Positions 11,357 through 23,599 of a stretch of DNA of 64,000 nt are shown one piece after another. Location: positions 620,001 through 684,000 of the forward strand of contig JAPEIS010000017.1 in the NCBI GenBank assembly GCA_029531795.1, given 5' to 3'. The position numbers and the translations under genes were made by a program. The stretch is from Sclerotinia nivalis. Taxonomy: Eukaryota > Ascomycota > Leotiomycetes > Helotiales > Sclerotiniaceae. The notes beneath the pieces are model-generated. The model saw only the letters and a list, made by a program, of their open reading frames with translations. It searched no databases and had not been told where the DNA came from. Position 1 is the stretch's first letter. The number at the start of each line of letters is the position of its first letter.

Positions 11357-13096
11357 TTATGCCCTCCCCGTATCTTCATCGGCATGACCATTTACATTAT
11401 TAGTAATCTGTTTCCTCGAGACTTCAAAAACCACTGCTCCATTTCTCCCTGCTGGCGCCTTCTGCCAGTTACCCAAACGATGGGCTTTTCCTACTGCTGC
11501 GACGATGCATACACCATCCTTTCCCCTGTCGCCGCGTTCGAAAACTGATAAATCGTTTATGATGCCGCGCGCTGGTGCTTGGGATTCACGTACACCTGCA
11601 TCCGTGCTTTCCATAGTGGCATCAGAGATTCGACCGACGGGACCCATGGGTTCGAGACTTTTTCTATCGTGACTTACTCTCCAAGCTCGGACTACGCCAT
11701 CCCAGCTGCCACTTAGCACGACGTCAGAGTATGGAATCGTGGTTAGAGCGGTGATCCAGCGGGGTGAGGGGCGGGGCACGATCCTTTTGGCGGGGTCTGC
11801 CTCGGCGGACGCTTCTTCGGGTTTTATTGGCTCGTCTGCTCCGTGGGCAAGAGATAACGTGTAAATTGGCTTTTTCTTGTGGATAGTCCATAAAGAGAGT
11901 GATCCATTGTCACCCCCGGTAATGAACATATCCTCATCAACCATAGCAATACGATCGATACTGCCCTCCAGAGTACGGAGATCATTGGGGTTATTTTTGT
12001 GACGAGATTTCTTCTCACCTCCACCACCACGGAAAACAAGTTGTGTTTCCTCAACCACTTTCCACAAACGGGCTGTACGATCTCGAGCGCCAACTGATAT
12101 GCAACGTTCTTGTGCAAGAGAAGCAATATCCACGACTTCATCCTGATGACCAAACAACGTTTCAACATATGCACCTTCATCCAAACTCCATATTTTGATT
12201 GTTCGATCCTTAGAACTGGAGTATAATTGGTTTGTGCCTCTTCTGAATGCTAAGCCTGTAACGGCGTCTCGATGTTGCGAAAAGACTCGAGTGGGCCGAA
12301 GGGTTTCTGCATTCCAAACAATGATCTTACGGTCCACACCACCAGTTACAACGAATTTACCGTCCTGCGATGCAGCCACACTAATGATGGCGTCGGTATG
12401 TCCCATGAAGGATGTTACTTTTGACTTTCGTTGGTCTCCTCGTACTGAAGCTACTAAGGTAGGCTTTTTCTTGGGCGGTGGTGGTGGCTTTTTACTCTTC
12501 TTTTTGCCCTTCTTTTGAGGATATTGGTCCCGCGGTAACTCCTGTATCCTCCATTTGACCAGCCACATATCCTTGGTCACAGTATACACATACGGCGCGC
12601 ATGTAGCTACACCCGTGAACGAATGTGAATCCTTCTTAAAATGACAACTCGATGCTTCCCCAAATTCTAATTCGTCTGCCAATGTTTTGTATATTTTCCC
12701 TTTCGATTCCGCAACATCTTCTTCCAAACGCTCGGCGATTAGATCTCGATCGATGTCCTCGGCATCAAATCCAACACCGTCATCTGCTACCTCTTCCCGA
12801 ATATTCTGTAAATATCTTTCCGCGAGTCTCAGCCTGCGCTCTGCCGCAGTTTCTTCCTCTCCGTCTCCCGCTAGATCATCCCCCGAGGAAGTTTCTGCGA
12901 CATCATCGTCCGATTGACCTCCCTCACTCTCCGAATCGCTCCCGGAAATCGACTCATCTCTTCCGGGTCTTTTCGCAGGTTTTGACTGTTTTGCTGGAGT
13001 TTTCGATGAGGCTGCTAATCTTTTCTTGGGTATTTCTGGGGCATCATTTCGTTTCCTCTTCTTTTGAGCATTGGGTGTTGTGAAGAAAGAGGACAT
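11357..13096 (-). CDS. RRP9: U3 snoRNP WD40 protein Rrp9/U3-55K
   Basis: The frame is open further upstream to 13234, but I choose the ATG at 13096 (MSSFFTTPNAQKKRKR), because the extension before it is not conserved-looking and the basic start is typical of the family; this gives 579 residues. Residues 1-130 are Lys/Arg and Asp/Glu/Ser-rich, consistent with nucleolar import. WD repeats occupy about 160-560: GHTDAIISVA...DRKIIVW, HRDAVTGLAF...DRTIKIW, GHQDEVVDIA...DRTARLW, then GGDNGSLSLW and GSWDGVVRAW blades. The C-terminal motif GKAHRLGNW is characteristic of Rrp9. It binds the U3 snoRNA box B/C motif in the SSU processome for 18S rRNA maturation. It is divergent from PRE1. Confidence 0.93.
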   Translation of the reverse strand: MSSFFTTPNAQKKRKRNDAPEIPKKRLAASSKTPAKQSKPAKRPGRDESISGSDSESEGGQSDDDVAETSSGDDLAGDGEEETAAERRLRLAERYLQNIREEVADDGVGFDAEDIDRDLIAERLEEDVAESKGKIYKTLADELEFGEASSCHFKKDSHSFTGVATCAPYVYTVTKDMWLVKWRIQELPRDQYPQKKGKKKSKKPPPPPKKKPTLVASVRGDQRKSKVTSFMGHTDAIISVAASQDGKFVVTGGVDRKIIVWNAETLRPTRVFSQHRDAVTGLAFRRGTNQLYSSSKDRTIKIWSLDEGAYVETLFGHQDEVVDIASLAQERCISVGARDRTARLWKVVEETQLVFRGGGGEKKSRHKNNPNDLRTLEGSIDRIAMVDEDMFITGGDNGSLSLWTIHKKKPIYTLSLAHGADEPIKPEEASAEADPAKRIVPRPSPRWITALTTIPYSDVVLSGSWDGVVRAWRVSHDRKSLEPMGPVGRISDATMESTDAGVRESQAPARGIINDLSVFERGDRGKDGVCIVAAVGKAHRLGNWQKAPAGRNGAVVFEVSRKQITNNVNGHADEDTGRA

Positions 13097-13560
13097 AGTT
13101 GGGGTGGTTGTGGGAAAAGAAGCTCGTGGTGGAAAAGGTAGAAAAATGTCTGTCTTATCGAAATAATTTTTTTGGGGAATTATTCTGCCGCAGAATTTCG
13201 AGACAGGGATTTGGTGGATCCAGAACGGAGCCATCTACACGTGACACATCTCTAAATTTGAGATCATAGATCTATATACCTTACAGACCCAAGAGAAGAG
13301 ATATCTTTTACATATAATTTAAATGTATTCGATCAAGGAAAAAGAATGATCAAATTGAAAATTCAATTAATCGATGAATTCTTTCATTCTTCAATCAGAA
13401 ATGGTAGCCTTTTAAGCTTTTTTGGCGCTAAGTCATAAGTCTACTAGCGCCATATTGGATGAGGCAGCCAGAGCTACACGCGTTGGAGCTCCAAAGTCTC
13501 AATACCTACCTAGTTATAACAATCCGAAGCTTCATCATTCAACTTTAGAACATCATCAAC
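13097..13560. promoter_or_regulatory. Shared divergent promoter region of RRP9 and PRE1
   Basis: A 464-bp spacer separates the RRP9 start (minus) from the first PRE1 exon (plus), so both promoters and leaders must lie here. A GGTGGAAAA motif near 13130 differs by one base from the yeast proteasome-associated control element GGTGGCAAA. A single near-match is weak evidence and I do not assign a factor. Confidence 0.45.
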
Positions 13561-14284
13561 ATGTAAGTGTGAACATTGCATTATCTATGAGAAACTCTAC
13601 TAATGTCATCATCTCTTAGGGAGGTCTTACTTGGAATAACTGGCAAAGATTTTACCCTCATTGCGGCCTCAAAAGCTGCTATGAGAGGTGCAACCATTCT
13701 CAAAGCTTCCGATGACAAGACAAGAACGTTAAACCAACACACCTTGATGGCATTTTCTGGAGAGGCTGGAGATACAAGTAACTGTTCACATTCTCTATAG
13801 CACAACATAATGCTAATATTGGCGCTTCACAGTTCAATTCGCAGAATACATTCAAGCCAACGCTCAACTTTACTCCATGCGCAACAACATCGACCTCTCC
13901 CCATCCGCTGTCGCCCACTTCGTCCGTGGTGAATTAGCACAATCCCTCCGCTCCCGCAAACCATACAATGTCAACCTTCTTCTCGGCGGTGTTGATCCCA
14001 TCACCGACAAGCCTAGCTTATATTGGCTCGACTACCTAGCATCACTTGCACCCCTCCCATATGCAGCTCATGGCTACGCACAATATTACTGCCTATCGAT
14101 TCTCGATAAACATCATCATCCAGATATTGATTTCGAACAAGGAATGAAGGTTTTGAGGATGTGTACGGATGAGTTGAAGAGGAGGTTGCCGATTGATTTC
14201 AAGGGGATGACTGTGAAGGTTATCACGAAGGAGGGAATCAAGGAACTTGATTATGATGACAGTGCGAGAATCGATTGTCCTTAA
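13561..14284 (+). CDS. PRE1: 20S proteasome beta subunit Pre1 (beta-4, PSMB2-like)
   Basis: Three coding pieces, 13561-13562, 13620-13777 and 13833-14284, give 203 residues. The first intron (13563-13619, GTAAGT...CTTAG with TACTAAT branch) splits the initiator codon as AT|G, producing MEVLLGITGKDFT, which aligns with the PSMB2/Pre1 start. The second intron (13778-13832, GTAACT...TCACAG, GCTAATATT branch) joins SGEAGDT to IQFAEYIQANAQLY. Diagnostic segments include NLLLGGVDP, LYWLDYLASLAPLPYAAHGY and the C-terminal VITKEGIKELD. This beta subunit is non-catalytic (no processed N-terminal Thr). It lies head to head with RRP9. Confidence 0.93.
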
Positions 14285-16475
14285 GGGATTATTTTGAGGA
14301 TGAATGGGCATGAGGGGCTTTTTATGACACAGGAGATAAACTATGAACCAAGGCATGGGTGTATATTAGCGTGGCATCAAATGGCGATACCTATCTTGAT
14401 TATTTCTCACAGGAGATGGGCTGTGATTCGATCCAAGGACATACCCTAGAATTGTCAATGCTTTTGAATGACGCTCCGCTGGTCATCCCAAGGGGGCCAC
14501 TGCCGTTGTGGCTACCTTTATACTCAAAACACACTCAGAAGATAGCGCAGATGTGGCTCAATCTACCCATTTGCTTGGAATCATGTAGGTGTTGTCTGGA
14601 AGGCAATGTTTCTCACACCTTCTCCCCTTTCCCATCGCTCATGTCTCGCTGCATGCTACTAGAATGATTGATCTTTGATAACCCAAACACCTAGTCATCA
14701 AATACAAGTTTCGAGGTTGATGCTCCCCAATAATAAGATGAATTCTCCAAGACATGATGTGGAAATATGGTATCCAATATATTCAACGCTGAATCAATTT
14801 GGTTCTCCTCTGCTGCCGGAAGTTTTAGATGAATGTCTCATTCATGGTCCTCTGATTTATCTGTCGATAACCTATGACATGGCTGGATCCTTACTTTGTC
14901 GAATGCTTCTTTTCACTCCATTAAGAAAGGTTCATATGTAGATACATCCGGGTGTTGTTGAGAGAGATATCCGAATTTGGGGAGATTCAAAGAACAACTG
15001 TGCGTGTCAAGAAAACAGATGTTGAGAGGCTTGTGATTTTTACATGGTGATTTCATAACTGCTGGATGGCTGTTATATATAATCTTACTACCTATCTATA
15101 AGCTCATGTTCAATATCTTCTTCCAATAGTAAGAGTTTCAATATCATTTTCTGTCTAAAATGTGAGATACAGAATGATTGATATATTCGCCCTAGATGCT
15201 CAGCTGAAACATACCTACTAGGTAGTAAATGATAATTGTGCGACATCATTTGATACAGGACTACTCAGGTGAACATCGGACTAAAGAGGATAGATCGTAA
15301 AGAAAAAAGGAAAGAGAAGAATTAAAAAAACTTTAGGGATAAAGTATCTAATAGATAAATATAGTATGAGACTACAACAAGATGACAAGACTATCTAATA
15401 CCAGTAGGTATAAAGAATATACTTAGGTAGGTATAGGGAGATATGTTAATGTATTTGCTGTGCCTATCTAGTAAGTACCTAGCTAGTCATATCATAGATC
15501 TAGCAACGCAATGGTGGGATATCAATCCATAAGGACTTCATATAATGATAACCCCGATGAGCTCTGAATCTGTGATGAGGATGTTACCTGGGTAATGAAG
15601 TTAAGTTTTGATTATAAAATAGAATAAATAGTTATTTTTTTTTACTTAGGTAGGTAGGTAGGTAGTTGAATAGAAATAAGAACATATACACCGCACAATT
15701 CTTATGTTCATCTCAACATCTAGACACCTACCTACCTTGTCTACCTACCTAGTAGTAGATACTACCAAAAGAGCGGGACGTCAATAACTCTATAGGAACT
15801 TTGGGACTGTCCATATGAATAATAACCCTTGAATGAAAGGAGACGCTTGATGTTAATAGGGATTAGCGTAGAATCTTACTGTACTTCCTAACTAAATTCG
15901 GTTAAAGTCTTTTTGAATTTTTTGCCTTCAACACGATTCAATCAACTTTACTCCGTCCAAACTTGGGCAAAGTCAAAATCTACAAAATTCTCCTCTTTTC
16001 CTTCCAAACCCTCTTCCTCTTAAAAAAACACAAAATTTAAATCCCCTCACCCATCTCAACAAACAACCTCTTTTTTTCCCCCCATCAATTCTTTCTCTTT
16101 TCTAGTTTCTGTCTTTGAGAGTTTCTTTCGAAGGCCATCAAAACGACGTAAAAGAGTTTTACGATTGTGTCAACATTTACGTTTCCTTATTCTTCTTATT
16201 ATAAAGACGAACGGAAGCAAACAATCCCGCAAGATTTTTCTTTTTAATCGTTTCGATTGAGTTTCGGTTTCTTAGATTTTCATCTTCAATTTTAAGATCT
16301 TACGGTCTCTTATCACGATCTCACTGTCTTTTCACGAGGTTTCAAAAGTTACAAGAAGACTCTAAAGTCACCTAATTTGTTCGATAATACTACGACCGAA
16401 TCACGAAGAAACCTTATCACTCGATACATCAACCTCACGAATTTTCAAAGTACCATCTTCTAGATTCTATTCAAT
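14285..16475. other. Intergenic region with TAGGTAGG microsatellites and DED1 leader
   Basis: No supported gene. Frames at 14359-14667 and 14675-14941 carry no recognisable motif. From about 15220 to 15770 the tetranucleotide AGGT/ACCT recurs, including TAGGTAGGTAGGTAGG at about 15648 and its reverse-complement type near 15725-15755. The segment 15950-16470 is pyrimidine-rich (long CT tracts around 16000-16130) and fits the long, strong promoter and 5' leader of DED1. Confidence 0.5.
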
Positions 16476-18660
<2,185 letters not shown>

Positions 18661-21020
18661 AATATCACTGAAAAACGCTTCCCGTTCCTTTTTCGAATTC
18701 TCATTTCGATTTCGGTACTCTCTAGATCTTGGACAGAGGCGTCTAACGGATATTAATGGTCTTTGTACCACTCATTGATATCAACACATTTTTTCCTTTC
18801 TTTCGACTTTTCCTTACAGCTCAGCTTCAGATTTGCTTTGCATCGAATTATTCTGCGCTTTTTCGATTTTCCGGTGGCGGTTTCCACGATTGAAGTCTTC
18901 TTTTGCATTAAGCGATAGAGCCGACTTTACACGTGGTCTCAACCATTGATCGGCATACGATAGAAACTGTCTTTTGTTTATGATTGTCTGTCGCCTCGTC
19001 TCGATACCCATTTTAGATTAAAGGCGACTAGGCAGATTACATGAGATGTCAACCTCTTACGGCGTACCGGTCATGATGCTTTTTTTTTTACCTGGAAAAG
19101 TGGGTTATAAATGCTTTTACCTGGGGTTTTCAAAGAACGCATTATGACGGTTATGTTCTCCAAAAACTTTCTGATCCTGCTTCTAGCATTTCGACGGGTC
19201 ATTAAATCCTCCGCCATGGAAGATCTTGCGAATATCTTCGTTGTCTTTACTTTGCATTTTGCCGCGTTTCTAGATAGATAAAAGTGGGATTCATATTCTC
19301 GACCTTCTTAATGTGTTTTGTTCACAATGACACATAGCATGGAAGGATATCATTTTGAGAGCTTGAATCGAAGGCTTTACTCTTACTTTTTCATTTTTCC
19401 CATCATCTGCGAGTGGGCGTCTTTTACGATCGATTCGATATACGACAGTGGCACAACGTAGAATAGGCATTTCTCTTCTAAAAAAAAAGATTTAAAGGAA
19501 GAGTTGGTGCTTGTTCTCAATAACGCTGATGGCATTCGGAAGTGCTCCTGTCCATTCAGGCTGAGACTGAGACCCAAAAGTTGGCATTTAAGCTGACAGG
19601 CAGGCAGAAAGAAGTCTGCTTCATATGATTGATGGAGGAAGAAATATGGGATGGGACGGATGGTCATATTACTTTGAATCAATATAAAGTCTTTCCACAA
19701 ACAATGCACTTGTCTGATTATGTGATAATTCTATGACAAAACTTGGTATGCGTATAATTGTCCGCCATCTTCTTTCTATCTTGTTGTCCGATGTCTTGCT
19801 ATGGGGAAAAGTGTCCTACTAATCTTGCAAACAAAATGAAAAATCCAATCTTCCCTCGAAGCTTTTTGGCATTTCACGCTACCTACTGTCTCAACCCCTA
19901 CCCAAATAACAGAATCGAGCCCCATATTCGAACCTCATCCAGATCTATGTCCAGTGCTGCCGAATTCCCGTTCAGCTGCTCTACCTTGCTGCCTCCCACA
20001 ATGACATGCTTTGGCTACGCAGCCTAGCAAGAAATTTGTTTTTCTGTTGCAGGAAGTCTGTACTTTAAGTGCAGGGAGTGAGGCGTGAAGGTAATGTTGT
20101 AAATGTAGGTATTTGGGAATTTGACTTGGCAATTCCTGTTGTAGTACCTAGCTAAAGAGCCTATGCAAGATAGTTATACTTGCCTAGACAGTCAAAGAGC
20201 AAGCTCGAGCAAGGGTGAATAAATGAAAGCTACATACGGTTGTGCGAGGGGCTGCATGTTCCATGGTCTGCCGTGGGTTGGGTGGAATTAAGGATTGCGA
20301 AACGCTGTATCGTCGACAGGTTTTCTTTTTGTTTATCTTTTCTATATTAGCCTTCTCCATTTCCGCATTTGGCTTTTGCCTTGTTCATGACACCATGTCC
20401 GCATTAGCCTTCCTCAACCCCTGAAACAACTTGGGCTCAATCATTCAAGAACTTGCCCAAAATAGCAAAGTCAAGAAATATCTGCTCATTGGTTTCTTCA
20501 ACCTTTTCTTTTCCGTCACACTTACTGTCTCTTTTCGCGAAATCGCTTTACCTCATGATAGATTCCAAATCACCTCGACTCTCAATGCCGCAAATTCAGC
20601 ATATTCCGATTGTTTATGTCCCTTCTTCTTGTGAGAACTTGCCACGTGCCCAGGAAGTCCATAGTCGAAGTATCGTCCCTCACGGCCCTCACGGCGTCGT
20701 TTTTCTTTTTCTTCTTTAGAGATTTGGTTCCCAAAGCTTTATTTTGTTTTGTACTGAATGATGTCCAATTCCATAGGTTGAGGCCATTGCTGATGATGAC
20801 TACGATTATTATATTTCCCTCCTCGAGCAAAACGTGGCGTGTATCACCTTTGTTCTATATTCTTTTCCTGGATGCGCTGGTCCCATTTAGACACAGCGTC
20901 CATCATAGAGTCGAGATCATCCGGACGCTCAACCATATGATGGATCTCATCCTTGATTTCACTCTTCAATCCCACATAGAACTGGAACTTGAGCACCCCA
21001 TGTAGATTACCTCTGGCCTT
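18661..21020. other. Intergenic region downstream of DED1, ending at the composition boundary
   Basis: About 2.3 kb with ordinary base composition and no supported gene. Frames at 19383-19709, 19758-20027 and 20610-21005 are short and carry no motif I can name. At about 21020-21060 the sequence turns abruptly AT-rich and stays so to about 34.6 kb. Confidence 0.5.
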
Positions 21021-23440
21021 ACTAGACCATTACTTAATGAAAAGTTATAATCTAGTTAAGCCGAAAAATCATAAAATAATGTAGATGAGAAAAATCCGAA
21101 TAAATTTAATTCGCAAAAAAAAAAGTAAATGTTTTTAAAGATGCTATATAATTGTGGTATTAATCTGGATTTTTTTTTTTTTTTTGATCGAATATTTATT
21201 CTAAAAATGTAAAATTAACAAATATAAGATATTGATAAAATTATTTGAAAAAGTAAAAGATAATCTTAATATATTTGAAATAATCTTATATTTTGAGATA
21301 ATCTTAAAACATTTAAGATTATCTTAGTATAAAATCGGATAAAAAAATATAATTAAGATATTTGTATTTTTGTGATAATCTTAAAACATTTGAGATTATT
21401 TTATTGTATTTCAGATTATTTTAAATATATAACTTTTTATATTTCAGATGATATTATTAATTATTGTATCAATCTATATCAATTTATATATTTGAAAAAA
21501 TATATTTGGTTTTTGTTTTAATAAAATCTGTATGTTTAGCTTTTATTAAATAACAAATGTTTTTATAATCATTTTTATATTTTTGTTATCAATATGTTTA
21601 CTAAATCAAAATCATAATTGATAGAATATTATTAACAGATTCTTCTTTCTTTAAAACCTTATTTGATTAATCCGTTCTTGGATTTAAACATTTATATATA
21701 TTCAATATTTCTTACAGGGCGCAAATATACATTTTCATTTAAAGGATGCTCTTTTCTTTTGATATATTTTGAATTAGGTTTTGTCAAAGCAAAGTATATA
21801 CAAAGATCGCGACAAAAGCTATTCGATATATTAATGGAAATTTTACAAAGTTTAGGTGGTATTCAAAAAGTATTATTGAGAAATATATTATATTTAAGGA
21901 CGAAATCTATATATTATATAAGATATTGTATTCTTTTAAATCGATTTGCAAATCCAGATATCATTAAAGCATTATAGAAACTATTCAAAGATTCTTTTTC
22001 ATTTTTGGATATTTCTATTTTTGCCAAATTCGATATATCAAAATCTTTTTTTACCGATCGCTATTCTTCGAAATATCAAAGATTAAATAATATAATCGAA
22101 TTATTTGCAAAAGGTATTTTAAGTTCTTTTTTAATTATTGATTTAGATTCTTCTGATGTATTTACAGATGTTAGTAGGGCTAGATCGCTGGTTGGAGGTG
22201 TTAGGGATGTTGGCAATATGATGTTGAATATAGCAGCGGGTGCAAATGGAGTTGATGGAATGGAAATAATTGCGTTTGATATGTTTGCATCTGTGTTTAT
22301 GTTTGCTGGTGCTGAAGGGGCTAAAGGAGTTAGAATATTCGTTGATAGTGTCAAAGATATTGGAATCGTAATATTGATGACATCAATTGAAGCGGTACAA
22401 TCTTTACTACTATCAATTGAAGCGGTACAATCTTTACTATCATCGCCGCCGCCATCATTATTATCATTGTTATTATTATCATTATTATTATAATTGCCTT
22501 CAAACCTTCTACTTTTATACAAATTTCTATCTTTATTTAAACTTTCTTCTATTGGTTGTTATTCATTAAACTTCATTTCAAAACAATCGAATTCTAAACC
22601 AGAATTGCTTTTATATCCTAAAGGATTGCAACCAAACATTTATACTGATTCTGGAATTTACAATTTCATTTCGGTTTTATCTTCAAAATATATAATAATC
22701 AAATCATTATTCAATATATCAAAATTCTGTCTTTTATCTAGTATAAAAAAAGAATCCTTTATATTATTTATTCCTTTAAAACGAAGATCTCAAAAATCAA
22801 AAGCTAATATTTACGAATAATTTAAAAAGTATATTTGAAATTCAGAATTATATTTGAAAGTGTTATTACAAAAAGAAATCTGATAAATAGAAGTAAAATG
22901 TAGATTGGGGATTAGGTTAGAAGTTGGAGTTAATATATGAATGATGATAAAGACAGTGAACAAAATGAAGGATCGAAAAAGGGAGAAGGAAAATATAAAT
23001 AGATAATTATAATAAAGTAATTATAATAATTGTATTTTAGTTTAATCTTTGTATTGTTTACGAATTCAGATAATTGGAAAATAATATAATATACAACTTT
23101 TTCTTTAATCTTGTTATACTTTGGTATAATAATATCTTATCATACTTTGGTATAATAATATGTTTTGTTATGCTTTGATATAATAGTATATTTTGTTACA
23201 CTTTGATATAATAGTATCGTACGTTTTTGTTGATGAAATTGATTACAAATACTCTTTTAATCTTTTTTTAATCTTATATAAGTTTGATTCAAATTCATTG
23301 TTTATTTTTGATATTTTTCCGATGTTATTGATTAACGAATGTATAATGCAATTGCGATAATAGTATACAATCTTCAATATTTATTTTAATCTGATTCCTA
23401 CTTTTTGTATTGCAAATATGTATACATTAATCAAAATGAT
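21020..23440. repeat. AT-rich decayed repeat DNA
   Basis: Very low GC, long A/T runs and many TA dinucleotides, as expected of RIP-mutated transposon DNA. Recurrent GAGATAATCTTAAAAC-like words appear at 21250-21420. A 30-bp unit (TCAATTGAAGCGGTACA...) is tandemly duplicated at about 22381-22440. A low-complexity frame occurs on either strand at 22005-22522, with Asn/Asp runs on the minus strand. I cannot assign a function to any frame here. Confidence 0.45.
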
Positions 23441-23599
23441 ATTCAATCTCAAAATATTCTATCGAAACGATTATAGGGTATCAAAGATTGGATATACAAA
23501 GAATATTGATAATATATTGGGATTTTATACAATTTCAACAAATCAAGATCGGAAAAGATTTCAAAAATTGATCAAAGACCTTCAGAAATCGAAGCACAA

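Noticed and set aside
19905..20010. Minus-strand tRNA-like stretch (GGTTCGAAT and GGTAGAGC words)
   Set aside because: The T-arm and anticodon-arm halves do not pair and no 7-bp acceptor stem can be formed.
22005..22522. Overlapping low-complexity frames on both strands
   Set aside because: Composition-driven; neither extends into a recognisable protein.
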